Assembly (NCBI GenBank): GCA_903813345.2
Contig: CAIIXF020000011.1
Span: 10,634,842-10,698,841, forward strand
Source of the DNA: Owenia fusiformis
Lineage: Eukaryota; Annelida; Polychaeta; Sabellida; Oweniidae
DNA: 64,000 nt
Direction: 5' to 3'
Shown: positions 22,901 to 32,971 of the stretch, piece after piece
Position numbering within the stretch: the first letter of the stretch is position 1
Layout of the letters: every line of letters starts with the position of its first letter
The notes under the pieces: generated by a model
What the model saw: only the letters and a program-made list of their open reading frames with translations
Told to the model about the DNA's origin: nothing
The model's database searches: none
Position numbers and translations under genes: made by a program

Positions 22901-25900
22901 TTGTAGTCAATGAAAAGATAATTTCTCTGAAAGGGTGTTTGAGAAAAACTAACTTGATAACTACTGTTTGATGATAGAGACAGGTTACTAGTACATTTAG
23001 GGGTTACCATAATTTATTTCATTACTTGGGGTTTACATTTTCAACTGAAGTACTTCTTAATGGATTTTTTGTGTTCATATTGAAAATGGTTTTATCTTAG
23101 GTGTCCTTTTTGTCAAAAGAGACATTATTCGCACAAGATATACAAAATAAAGAATGATCTGATAAAGCAGAGGAGTTGCTACTTCATGGATATGTCATTT
23201 TTCCTTAATAAATCCTTAACTCTAACAATGTTCTTAGTTTTATATTTTATTGAATTTTAATTACTTTCTAATTAGATCAGTATGTGATTTAGGTGACCAA
23301 GTTATTGGAGCAGAAACTGCATTGAATGTAAAACAACAACTATGCATATATGTTTGCTCTTGCTGCAGTGATTCAGAATTGTCCTGGACTGTATCTGTTT
23401 CGGTCAATGATTTAAATGTTACAGTCTTTGTTGATACATTGTGTGTTAGTGTTACACTTTCTTTAGGTGTCACAGTCTCTGAAGGTGTTACACTCCCTGT
23501 GAAAGCATTGTTCTTTGAGTCACAGTCAGTAAATTCATCATGACAGATGGAGCTATTTGTATGGACTCTCATGTCGTCTGCATGTTTTATTTCAGCTTCA
23601 CTTTCAAAATGTCCAGCCTCATTATCACTCTCTGATATGTCACTTTCATTGTAAGAATCATCTGGAAATATAATAGTTCAATCACTTATTTGTTTATCCT
23701 AAAACACATTTCTGATTGAGTTTAAAATCAAATAAATTAATTGTTTCCATTCACTCAATACAAGTCAAAGAGATACATGTATATATTAGAGTTCTGTGTT
23801 TTCCTATAATTCATTAATTGATTGAGAGTTGATGGTTTGAAATCACTACTGTTGTGAACTTTTAATTGTCTGCTGTGAACTATTAATTGTCTGCTGTGAA
23901 CTATTAATTGTCTGCTGTGAACTATTAATTGTCTGCTGTGTCTACACAGTTCATTGGAATCAATAGGTAAACATAAAGGTTTCTTAATTGTTTAATTTGT
24001 TTCATCAAACACTTCCTAATTACAATCATCTGGGGCGGCTACTTGGGAAGTAAATGTCGGCATAATGCTTTGAACTCAAAAGAAAAATGATAGAATACCC
24101 AAAGAGATCTTTAAGATAGATACTTTCTGTTTTCTGTTCACTCAAAGCAATGAAACTTGTGTTTTTAACACACTGAGAAGGAATATTTAAGCTGTTGGAA
24201 GCAGGGTCTACTTTACAAGTTCTAATGTATACATGTTCAAATATCTCTATAGTATGTATCGATTGTTTTCTTCAAGTACTGGGGAAAAATTGCACAAACC
24301 TTCATTTAAGTCTTGTGCCGTTTCAGTTTGTATTCTTTTTACGGATTGTGGATTGTTATATCATTATACCCTGAAGAGTACTGTTCATCACAAGCTTTAA
24401 TTCTGTGTGTTCATAAGTTCTTGTTTTTCGTTATTCTAATTCTTTTTTCATTTTTTAGTATTGACCTTGAGAAGTCAATGTAAGAATGTGAATATTTGAG
24501 TAGCTCATCAAGAACATGTCTTATTTCTCAGAATATTTCAATGTTGAAGTTGCTTCAATAAACACATATCACCATTGACATATCATCAATGTAATTGCCT
24601 TGGACATTACCTTGTAAAATGACATAATCACTTTTGATGTTACTATATTTCAGTGTTGAAGTTGCTTCAATATACCATCATTGACATACATGTATCATCA
24701 ATGTAATTGCCTTGGACATTACCTTGCAAAATGACATAATCACTTTTGATGTTACTCCCAATTTTCAGTTTTGCTGGAACAATTTAGAAAAATACCAGTA
24801 ATTGAATGACTAATTTTGAAAAAAACTTACCTTGTATGGCATTGCCATGTATATATGAATCCCAGTCTATGCCAGTTTCATTTTCATCTGGGCTGAACCA
24901 TTGTGGGGATATAGCAGGTAACGAGTAGAGCTCATCATCCTCTCCCATTGTCCAGTCCTCATCTAGCATTGGAGTCAAATCGAGCTTCAGTTCTAGCTTT
25001 CGGAATTGCTCTGGTTTTGGAATTTTGATATGTTGATTTTGGTCAACATTGTTGCAATCTCCTTTGAATTCTTCTGTGGGGTCATCAAGGTGGTGTAATT
25101 CTGAAATTGGTATCGCCAGCATGGATGCTTCATATTGTAGTCCATTGATAAGAGCTGATGCGAGGATGGCAGCAGGGCTGTATTGCCCACTTGTGTCTAT
25201 GGTCAATGGGGAAGACGTTTGATAACCCCCAACACTGTTTCCATCTTGAAGGTTTGCATCACCTAGGTGTCGTAGCAGTGACATCTTCAGTTTTTAGTTT
25301 TCCTGTTTTATATAATTAATTCCAAAATGTGTAATACCTCAAAAAGGTATTGCCAAAATAAACAATATAATTCTGTACTATTTTTCTATCCTGTAGATCA
25401 TCTATTTGTTATTAACAATGTGTTTCTCTCTAAGCTGTTTGCCAAAACTGATTCAGAAGATCCCAGAGCAGTAGTTTTATTCAGTAGATAATTAGCATGA
25501 GTTCCCACATGCAATTCATGGTCTGACGTGTGTTTATAAAACAATCAACCTGACACAATCACAGGAACTGATCTCATTGTTTTACCTGTAATCTCCATGT
25601 CTCTGTTGTTATTATTTTAGACATGATGTCTCCCTTGTCTTCCTGCTTCCAGGAAATGTGCCCAGTGTTGTTTTTATTGTGAACTTTTATTTGATAAAAA
25701 CTATGAATTTTGTGTTTTCAACAATTCTGTCCTGTTTTAAACTCCATTTGCTGTAAGGAATGAATCACAGAATTTCATATAATGTTGTAAATATTATTTC
25801 TATGGGACACCTTCTACATTAATACTGATATAAAAATTAAACAATATTAACAAATAACATTACAAGGAAGTTTGTTTGCAATTATGATTTGAATCTTTTT

Positions 25901-28900
25901 GTTTAAAACTTGTTTTGATGTCACATGTATTTGCCATAGATGTTTGAAATTAACAAACTCAAAGTATATAAACTTTTAAGCAGTGCCTCAAAATAATAAA
26001 CATTGAACTTTATGACTCATTTATGACTAAATATTTTAAAAGATGATTTGCTTCAGTTCAGTTTAATTTCAAAGATGTATAAATAATGATTAATATTGAA
26101 ATGTCTTGAACAGAACTTAACATTCTATAAAACACCTGTGTCAAAGAGAATGAAATGACAGGTGTATTTATTTCACAAACATTATGTCTTAAAAGTGACT
26201 AATAAGCCAAGTGCCAAGAAGTCCTTTTATATTTGTTGCTCACACCTTTCTCATTCTGTCAAACAATGGAGGTTATTCCCAAGGGAAATTTTTAGAATGG
26301 ATATTTAGCATGTTTAGGAAGTATTGGTGTTTTGTGAAATTTCTCATTCAAAATTATCCATCAAAAATTCAAAATTAATAAATCAAGAATGTTTTAGTGT
26401 ACATCAAATTATTTTTTCTGAATTCATTCATATATTGTGGACATATTTTTATTCCAATATCAAAAGTTAGAATAAACTTTAATCAGATTAACAATACATG
26501 TATTTTGAAATCAAATTAATACAACAGACTATAAATTACATATAAGCTCCAATATTAGATCCTAAGCTCTGTCTAGCCTTTTACCTTAGGCAAGCATCAC
26601 CCTGTATAATTAGCATATATCACTATCAAAACAAAAATGTTTACCTGGAAATTGAGTTAATTAGTTAAATTGACTTGCATCAAAGTCATTTAGCTTTTTG
26701 TTTCACTGATCAAAAGATAAAACATGTGTATGTCTACATCTAATTTGCAACACTGTTTCCTTATGAATTTTTCCAGTTTCATCATGGACTTGAAGAAAGT
26801 TCAAGAAACAGATTGTCATTATATAGACCAGTTTGCATATTTCAGTTCTTCAACTCTCCCACATTTTCACTTAAAGGTTCCATGTTGTTTTCAGTCAACC
26901 TCTAAAAGCCATAGACTAGGTGCTAATGTTCAGAATGTGCTAGCTTTAATGAAGTCCCACAATACAGACCTGTGCACTGCTGCAGGACGTACTATCCCAA
27001 CAGGCCATAGTAAGAGAGGCTCTACAACCCCATCATCTTCTACAGAAGAAGATCTCAATGATTTGATGCTTCAATTACAAGATGAATTTGGACAGATGAG
27101 TTTGTAAGTAGATTCAACATTTTTTTAATATACGAGGGTATATCATAAAGTTCTCATAATATCTCTCTAATTTTTTTATTTTTCAATATATTATGATGAA
27201 TTTTTCACAGAATGTGTAGTATAGAATGCTGTATTAATTTATTAAAAAATATTTGGAATAACAGAAATATTATTTAAGAAATGGTTGCCATAGTAACTCT
27301 TAATCAAGGCACCCGGGGCAAATAAAAAATCGTGCAAGAATAGCCCCAACTAACCATGTTTAAATGCATAATAAGTTATCAAATAAGCTATGAAACACAT
27401 CAAATTGTTAAATATCATATGTGTTCTTGACTGTTTTGAACTATTATAATGGTCATGTGAATTATGTGATCTCATAATGGATGATTGTAATGCTTCATTA
27501 GAAGTGATGTTAGACACCAAAACTGTTTTGTCAAATATTTCTAGGAAAGTCGATTTTCCCCTTTAGTTCATCTTAAATATGTTTAGACCATACATAGGGT
27601 GTACTTTTGTTGATATCTTTGCAACATATTTGTTTTAGGTCATCTTTAGTATGAGCAAAGGATTTTTCGAACTTAACTGAACTTTTTATGAGTATGAATT
27701 TATTTTTCTGATGAGCTCTGCATCTCTGCATTAGCTTACTCAGTCATTTCTGATCATTAAGGTTTGATTCTCAGAGTCTGGTATCACATTTATGAAGCAT
27801 GTAAGCCCCCCCCTATGACATCACACGATTCACATGCTCAATTTATTTTATAGTAAAAACATTTAACAACATATTCAAATGAACATTTTAATGTGTTTGA
27901 TAATTTATGAGAGTTTATTATGAATGTAAACATGGTTAATTAAGCTCATTCTCCTAATTATTTTTATTTGCCCCGGGTGACCTGATTTCCCGTTACTATG
28001 GCAACCATTACTTATCTAATATATCTGTTATACCAATTATTCTTTAATAAATTAATACAGCATTCTATACTTCACATTCTGTGAAAAATTCATCATAATA
28101 TATTAAAAAATAAAAAAATTAGAGAGATATTATGAGAACTTTATGATATACCCTCGTATTTTTGACTACAATTGTTATCACCACCACAGGTGTTGACATG
28201 TTGTCTCTAACTTTTTGTGGACGGTGTTTGGCGGGTGGCGATCGGCATCTGTAAACAATTCTTACAGCATCTGTAACACATTCTTGGAACTTCCAATAAC
28301 TTAACAAGTACTGTTTAGACTTCAAAATTTTACTTTCAACATATGTAAGCATGTTATGAGTTGTAGGTCAAAAGGTATTTTTTCGAATTGCTTCATATTT
28401 ACCAATTTTTTTTAAAAGTCATATACAAGTTTTTGCTTCACCTTGGTGATATTTAAATCATTTTCACTGTTACTCCAATGGAAATTATAAGTGCTGAGTA
28501 CAATTTGTATTCTAAGGAGTTTCATCATACTGTAGCATTGGTGTGGTATTCCTTCCCTCCACTTCCTGAGAGCCCAACTAAACACTCTATTCTGATACGT
28601 CAGAGTGAACAATATCTTTGACAATAATCGCAAAATTTATTACTGAATGAGATATTTGACATTTCAGTTCCCTATCGGGGCATTCCTCTGAAATTGATTT
28701 TATAAATTTTGAATGTTGTTTCAGTGAACACCAAGAGACAATGAGACAGATCAATGAGACGGTGAACTACAGAGTACGAGAGGATCTTGAGAGAGAACTG
28801 GAGCAACTGGTGGCTAAGATGGAAGCTAAGGGAGACCAGATAAACAGACTCAGGAGGATGCAGCAAGAGGTTAGTTACCTATATTTCACCAATGTGCACC

Positions 28901-29407
28901 TACAGTAAGCCCCCAATCATGCAGTGTATGATATGAGGAAATATTTGAAAAATACTTTTTGATTTGTTGTCTCACTTTTATTTTGCATTGAAAAATTAAG
29001 AAAATTAGTTGAAAACAAGCAAGAAATAAACTCATGCGCAGTAAAGTGGCTCAGAAGAAATACATTTTAAAATTTTAGTTCTCATTGAATATTTGAATCA
29101 TTAAACTCTAATATTTTCAAACTCTAAGGATAAGGATATTTCTTTTCAGCATCGCAGTATAAAAAGCAAAAAACAATCAAAACAGTCTGGGGGTAGAGCA
29201 AAATCCGCAACTGCGCATCTGCATACACCAGAGGGGGGAGAAGTGAAGGTGGTCACTACAGTTCATACAAAAGGAGCAGCTACTGGTAATGTGGTTGTAC
29301 GTCCATCCTCTGCTGGTGCTAATGCTAGAGCCTCATTGGGACTATTAAAGGACATGAAAAAAATGCAATCATCTCTTCGAAAGGATGATATATCCTGGGA
29401 CAAATAA
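5022..29407 (+). CDS. CEP57: CEP57-like centrosomal protein with giant repeat N-terminus
   Basis: Exons by phase: 5022-10919, 11735-11921, 15001-15180, 18135-18385, 20832-20909, 22364-22465, 22808-22885, 26895-27103, 28725-28869, 29150-29407; 2,461 residues. Every junction is GT-AG and keeps frame. The last nine exons alone encode 495 residues, the usual CEP57 length, and carry family hallmarks: YRRSPEKP and PESNRA near the start, [30 protein letters not shown] and [10 protein letters not shown] (centrosome-targeting coiled coil, about residues 2029-2198), a KKKKKK stretch, [17 protein letters not shown] and LVAKMEAK (microtubule-binding region), and a terminal LLKDMKKMQ...SWDK. CEP57 binds centrosomes and microtubules. 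The 1,966-residue first exon joins by a strong donor (GTAAGT at 10920) and an acceptor at 11734, phase 0 on both sides. An internal ATG at 11792 could start an ordinary CEP57 from another promoter. CEP57 identity is very secure; the fusion is predicted. Confidence 0.85.
6310..10640 (+). repeat. 42-bp coding minisatellite, about 100 copies
   Basis: Consensus unit encodes [14 protein letters not shown] (14 residues, 42 bp). About 103 unit lengths fit the interval. Larger blocks are duplicated: a block with [11 protein letters not shown] recurs near 7060, 7350 and 7690; a block with [12 protein letters not shown] is duplicated in tandem at about 8025-8250; a run of about 320 bp at 9060 recurs at about 9540. 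Because the period is a multiple of three, the other forward frame ([14 protein letters not shown]-type) and an antisense frame also stay open; these are shadows. Confidence 0.95.
10920..11734 (+). other. CEP57 intron 1
   Basis: Begins GTAAGTGA and ends TTTTGTGTAATTCCAG. If this intron is not removed, the repeat frame ends at TGA... no further than the TTA-TTG-A stop at 11118-11120. Nothing else was recognised in it. Confidence 0.6.
13539..14522. mobile_element. Outer TA-inserting MITE (CAGGGTGGTCC ends)
   Basis: The left end starts CAGGGTGGTCCAAAAAAATG. The right end is its reverse complement, ending in GGACCACCCTG. TA flanks both sides. The inverted repeat runs about 50 bp. It is split by a second element at 13703-14342. 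TA duplication points to the Tc1/mariner superfamily. Confidence 0.8.
13703..14342. mobile_element. Inner MITE, family 'CAGGGTGTCCCG', copy 1
   Basis: Ends are CAGGGTGTCCCGAAAGTATG and its complement, with inverted repeats of at least 150 bp and TA on both flanks. It sits inside the 13539-14522 element. Other copies: 21358-21939, about 30800-31576 and 60677-61319. Confidence 0.85.
15181..15400 (+). repeat. 21-bp repeat across the CEP57 exon 3 donor
   Basis: An irregular 21-bp unit (ATGTCAGTACAAACCCATAG type) runs about ten times. The first unit lies in the exon itself (MSKQTQG, ending 15180 at the donor GTATGA). The last unit (about 15375-15395) again ends ACACAAG|GTAGGA, a second donor-like site. 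Using that site would be out of frame and meet a stop at 15294. Confidence 0.75.
15507..16904 (-). CDS. Class A (rhodopsin-like) G protein-coupled receptor
   Basis: Single-exon frame of 465 residues from ATG 16904, with an in-frame TAG just upstream. Seven hydrophobic segments fit a GPCR. TM1 contains GN (22-23) and TM2 has LSVCD with D51. C77 and C154 can form the TM3-ECL2 disulfide. NRY replaces DRY at 101-103. PPLFGWG is at 137-143, CWGP is in TM6 (392-395), and NPFIY is in TM7 (428-432). The third intracellular loop is very long (about 185 residues, Ser/Thr/Glu-rich). The extracellular N-terminus is only about 7 residues. NRY recalls melatonin-type receptors. The TM7 lysine site of opsins is not Lys, so it is not a functional opsin. 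The ligand is unknown. It lies antisense within CEP57 intron 3 (15181-18134). Confidence 0.9.
   Translation of the reverse strand: MEYPHGVPLGCLIVMCVIGVAGNMLVLLMIITRKTLRKLQNALIANLSVCDFMATGMLGLSAANLQNGDWVMGKLACKISAVCFASYCVASLSTIVNIAVNRYICIVKPHLYHCYNRTSIILIISSIWIYSFLISIPPLFGWGQIIYKHNLLTCIPDWHSSLSFLAFYATISFALPNIIVLICYLTIFLHVRKSKNKIREYGNKLELKPSTSTSEESRLRAEKNVNRTADSTKLRAMLHEDTATSGHEGSIKGDTSNTNDREHNKRQRTLDTKKTFNHSDAEFGSKCERIESIEEISSSSNTMEYNAQEIKQNTCNIKTKTLSNEENHVECDTLSTDHEFKTNAIDSTTLQKPSVPGEISSRYLKEQQPQIKKGDMNLAVQLLVIFLVYNICWGPYVIISTFITPYQKIEDWVNLFIGVFLIANSVLNPFIYFLMNKQLRKELLLVLSRCHFMNKKLKFHNSPNN
16960..18134. other. Rest of CEP57 intron 3, 5' side of the GPCR gene
   Basis: Probably contains the promoter of the antisense receptor gene. 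No clear motif, RNA gene or transposon end was recognised. The plus-strand intron ends TTCATATCTCAG at 18134. Confidence 0.4.
18386..20831 (+). other. CEP57 intron 4
   Basis: Starts GTAAATT and ends GTGATTTCAG. About 18800-19060 is a loose direct repeat of CCATACCAAATGTCC-type and AAGACCAAT-type phrases. The rest is AT-rich, and no exon or well-defined element was recognised. Confidence 0.5.
21064..22270. mobile_element. Outer TA-inserting MITE in CEP57 intron 5
   Basis: The left end CACGGTGTCATGG and the right end TTTTTGACACCTTG are diverged inverted repeats flanked by TA. Subterminal blocks TTACATGGTGTGTCATAT and ATGACACACCATGTAA also pair. It is interrupted by a 'CAGGGTGTCCCG' family element at 21358-21939. 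Confidence 0.7.
21358..21939. mobile_element. MITE family 'CAGGGTGTCCCG', copy 2
   Basis: CAGGGTGTCCGGAAAGTATG at the left and CTTTCGGGACACCCTG at the right, with TA on both flanks. It is about 580 bp, slightly shorter than copies 1 and 4. It is nested in the 21064-22270 element. Confidence 0.85.
23261..25284 (-). CDS. Two-exon acidic protein of unknown function, nested in CEP57
   Basis: Exon 1 is 25284-24831 (ATG, 151 codons plus one base) and ends at a GTAAGT donor. Exon 2 is 23661-23261, after a TATTTCCAG acceptor, and ends at TAA. The join keeps frame and gives 284 residues. The first half is rich in Leu, Pro and Asp/Glu with several Trp ([26 protein letters not shown]). The second half has an acidic stretch ([19 protein letters not shown]) and a Thr/Val-rich segment of VTP/VTL phrases. 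There is no signal peptide, membrane segment or domain that I recognise. It is antisense to CEP57 in intron 7 (22886-26894). A nuclear or regulatory role would be a guess from composition only. Confidence 0.65.
23850..23943. repeat. 21-bp tandem repeat, four copies
   Basis: Unit CTGCTGTGAACTATTAATTGT is repeated about four times with one variant. It lies within the single intron of the nested acidic-protein gene. Confidence 0.85.
24525..24765. repeat. Tandem duplication of about 120 bp
   Basis: Two adjacent copies share GTTGAAGTTGCTTCAATA at the start and ATCACTTTTGATGTTACT at the end, with minor changes. They lie in the intron of the nested acidic-protein gene. Confidence 0.8.
25285..26894. 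other. Remainder of CEP57 intron 7
   Basis: AT-rich DNA upstream of the nested minus-strand gene. No RNA gene, repeat or exon was recognised. The plus-strand acceptor is TTGTTTTCAG at 26894. Confidence 0.45.
27133..28156. mobile_element. Long-inverted-repeat mariner-like MITE in CEP57 intron 8
   Basis: Ends are CGAGGGTATATCATAAAGTT and the reverse complement AACTTTATGATATACCCTCG, flanked by TA. The inverted repeats extend roughly 300 bp on each side, including a GCCCCGGGT block, so the element can fold almost end to end. No transposase was seen. It begins only 30 bp after the exon 8 donor. Confidence 0.85.
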
Positions 29408-30790
29408 TATCAAATTAATTGCCTGATTAGGCTTAAGTTTTATCATATTTTTAATTACATGCATTCTGTGGAGAAAGAAGTTTAGCATATGATGGTATTG
29501 AGCATCTATTATTCAGGCCTCTTTGAATGAAATGTGAATGATTGTCTTTCTAGTATTTACACTCACACTAGGAGTCTTAAAATCAGAATATTGTTTGCAA
29601 GCACATAAATCCTCATCCCCAAAAACTCATCAAGTCAAGATAATAAATATTATTATTAAGAATATGGGCATGATGAATTTTTGGCAATTCTGCATATTTT
29701 TCTAAATCAATATTGGTGTAATCAACAAGGTATCAGTTTGATGATGACAGAACTATGTTGATTCGAAATATATTGATAAACAAAATATTAAAAAATTTGG
29801 GCGACTGGAGAATAAACATAAAATTAAATAAGTAAAGTAGATAATTGAATAATGAAGCAGAAAAATCCCATATAGTTTATTGTACAAATAACAAATAATA
29901 TAATACCAAAATACACTGATGACTAATTAGTCCCATTCTAGTTCCTGTTTGAATTACTGTACAATACATGTAGTTGCCTTTCTTCTGAGAAGCTCCGAGT
30001 TGTACTTTTTAAAAATCCAAAATTACCTTTTATTTACAAAATGAAGGAGCACTTAATGTGTAATGTCAGCATTTAATATGTAAGTGCTAGGTCAGTATTT
30101 CCAAGTTCAAAAATATTGATATATTTACCTTGTCTTAGTTTTAGTACAGATATCTGAATATATTGTACATTTTTGTGTGTGTGCCACATAATGATATGAA
30201 GTGATTATGAGTAATTGAAATGCATATCTCGCATTGATAATATCTGCATTATTGATCTATGCACATAACATTGACTAGAACGTTTCCTTGGTCAATGAAT
30301 TAACCTTATATTTCTTTGATATATGTACATGTCATTTATGTGCTAATCATTGCATTTATACATTAAACTAATTTTAGTGATGTAGACCTTTGACCTATCC
30401 ATTGAACCTGCGATTTACATACTTACATATATTCATTTGAATTAAAGAGACAGTTGTTTTAACATTTAATCTTTAGTCTTGGTAAGCTATATCATTTCGT
30501 TATTTATTCAATATTTTATCTAGTTTTAATTGTAAATATTAATGTTAATTATGAACTTGTTTATACAATACATAATAGTACTTTACTGTACACGTAAATC
30601 TAAATACATGTATTCGTTATGTGAACTCTTGTGACAAAATACAAAGAAAACCTCTAGAACAATTAAGTTCTCGTATCTTGTCAAAGGCCTTTCAGAATAA
30701 TATTTTATGCGTGGCTTCAAAACAGTCTTTAATAGCTGTTACCTGGGAAACAGATATAAATTCAGTCATCTGGCAAATAATGTCACTAAA
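29408..30790 (+). other. CEP57 3' region and intergenic AT-rich DNA
   Basis: Directly after the CEP57 stop. A possible poly(A) signal AATAAA lies at 29642-29647 and another at about 29811. No other gene, RNA or repeat with clear borders was recognised up to the MITE remnant at about 30800. Confidence 0.4.
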
Positions 30791-30799
30791 ACACCATAG

Positions 30800-31576
30800 A
30801 TTACAATAGGAAATGGCACCAAATACAAATGTGAAAAAGTTACAGGCATTTCAAAATTTAGTGTTTAGCCAAAATTTAAGTCAGATTTGCACCAAAATAA
30901 TACTATAGTAGTCAGTGCGTCTCCCTAGGCCATGTTAACAGCAGCAATGCTTTTCATATATGACCTGACCTCAAACACGCTTCAAATAGGGATGTGGCAT
31001 TTTGTTATCCTCATGAAACCTTTTTAAGGCATTTTAGAAGAGTTTCCTTGGAATATCTACCCTCATCCTCGATCACATGGCTTCAAAATCCAGAATATCT
31101 TCTTTCTTTTTACCCCCTGCTATAAGCAGTTAGCATTTCACAGATTAAGAACTCGCAATTTGATTCGCTGTCCCAGCAATCATGTATATGTCATCGGCGC
31201 ATAATTAGATCACATGATTCAGTTTGATCGGGCAATTGGAACTTGGTTATAGCAGGGGGAAGGAGGTACGGATTCTGGACACCTGCTTAAAAGGATGATC
31301 TACCCTCAATGTCCTCTTTTTAGAACTCAATATCCATCCAATCTTCGACAACATTCAGGTCAGGTCTGTTTCCAGGATACTGAAATGAACTATATTTTTG
31401 GCCAAACACTAAGTTTTGAAATGCCTGTAACTTTTTACCATTTGTGAGTTTAACCATGATACTTGGCAAATCAATGTAACTTTGGACAAGCTTTAAAATG
31501 ATATATGACACATACTATGGAGACATTGGTTTATGTCTCCCTAGGGGGGGGGGCATACTTTCGGGACACTGCATAG
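30800..31576. mobile_element. Degenerate 'CAGGGTGTCCCG' MITE, copy 3, with an insertion
   Basis: The right end (CATACTTTCGGGACAC, about 31555-31570) is intact enough to recognise; the left terminal repeat is missing. About 31065-31300 is a foreign insert bounded by repeated ATCTACCCTCA and carrying its own inverted motifs (CCAGAAT/ATTCTGG, CCCCCTGCTATAA/TTATAGCAGGGGG). On the minus strand at about 31320-31390 it retains a PDLNVVE phrase, a relic of a Tc1/mariner-type transposase. Confidence 0.75.
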
Positions 31577-31885
31577 AGGGGATAGCCTCAGTACTTGATC
31601 AATATGAGCTTGATGAACAAACTAATTTCTTGTATTTAGCCTCGTTTTTTAAAGTACATATGTGAAACTCATTCATTGAGTCACATCCCCTCAAGACTTC
31701 TGATTATATTGTATAAAATGTGATAAACCATTCAAAGTTACATTGCTGTTCACAGACGAAATACTGTGATAGGGTAAACCACCACATTTTCAAATTGTTT
31801 TCCCAATGGTTATAGCCCATTTGATACCGTTTGGTTATTGGTGTTAGGACTGGCTTATTTTATTCTTATTTGCTTTAAACATTAT

Positions 31886-32971
31886 TTATTTCTGAAAGCC
31901 AAGCAATTTGATTACTTTTGAGCAATTTGTTATATTTTGAATCATATGTAGTTCCTTTTGGCTGAGCTCATGCCTCCACATGGACGGGAGGCTAGATGAA
32001 TTCCGGCTAGTGCCGTACACAGAGCCCCAATTGGAATTATTTGAAGTATTCTTCTCTATCCATTGCTGAACGGCCTCGTGGAATTCAATGTTCAAAGTCT
32101 TGTACAGTTCTTTTGTGTTATTCAATGGATTCATTGCGAAATCCTCATATAGGACTTGCTTGATGAAAGCGCTTGACCGAAGTCGTTTCTTACTTTTATC
32201 CAAATCGTGAATGAAGTTTATGTTAGTTAGCATGTTATAACACAATACTTTCATGTCATTTTTCTTCTGTTCTAATGTTTGGTTCATGTATTCTACGTTT
32301 TCCTTGTTTCTAGAGTTTAGAATTCCCCTCGGGTCCCTCGCCAATGATAGGATCGCAGTGTCCTCGTCAAAGAACGGAGCAATTTCACCAATATTTCTCA
32401 GACGAATAATCTTTGTTGCAACAATCCCTCTCCCGAGGCATACCTTTGGAATAGCTTTAAAGTCACTTACTCCCCGGAAAACAGATTGCCACCTCCAGCC
32501 CTTCATGGTCGCTGACTGATTGAGGAATGAGTTGCTGCCGAAACGACAATTCAGTATTTCGCGTATGTAAGCAGGTCCCACGATAGGAACGTCAAGGTCC
32601 CCGTGCTTTTCAGCAACAGGCACAAGGGGCTCAAATATGAAAAATACACCTGGGTTTTGTTTTAATAACTCGGCAAAAAAGCTTGAACCACTTCTCCTGT
32701 ATGTCAGTATTATAACTTTTGTTATGTTTCGCGGTATTTTCTCATCTCTTGTTTTATTTTGTGAGGTAATCTCTTTTTCATCATTTATACCATCTCGTAG
32801 GGTGAACTTCGTCCTTTTCACAGTCACTGTTTCATCTCTGGAACCGCATTTGACCAGATAACCTGCGTTTCCATAGGAACTCGACCAACTTCCCATTCCC
32901 CCAATGAGTGTACTGATTAGAACTCCTGTTAACGTCAACGTTATATATCCGATCAACGTAATGATTTTCAT
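31886..32971 (-). CDS. Carbohydrate sulfotransferase (Gal/GlcNAc 6-O type)
   Basis: Intronless frame of 361 residues from ATG 32971. A short N-terminal tail and hydrophobic segment (about residues 3-25) fit a type II Golgi membrane anchor. The 5'-phosphosulfate-binding motif is RRSGSSF (92-98). The 3'-phosphate-binding motif is ARDPRGILNSR (211-221). FIFEPL, GSVYGTSRNSS and the final LLGF match the GlcNAc/Gal/GalNAc-6-O and chondroitin 6-sulfotransferase family (CHST1-7). N-glycosylation sequons include NKT, NIT, NQS, NQT and NSS. The enzyme should transfer sulfate from PAPS to glycan hydroxyls in the Golgi. The acceptor sugar cannot be told. The family is often single-exon in animals. Confidence 0.93.
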   Translation of the reverse strand: MKIITLIGYITLTLTGVLISTLIGGMGSWSSSYGNAGYLVKCGSRDETVTVKRTKFTLRDGINDEKEITSQNKTRDEKIPRNITKVIILTYRRSGSSFFAELLKQNPGVFFIFEPLVPVAEKHGDLDVPIVGPAYIREILNCRFGSNSFLNQSATMKGWRWQSVFRGVSDFKAIPKVCLGRGIVATKIIRLRNIGEIAPFFDEDTAILSLARDPRGILNSRNKENVEYMNQTLEQKKNDMKVLCYNMLTNINFIHDLDKSKKRLRSSAFIKQVLYEDFAMNPLNNTKELYKTLNIEFHEAVQQWIEKNTSNNSNWGSVYGTSRNSSSLPSMWRHELSQKELHMIQNITNCSKVIKLLGFQK

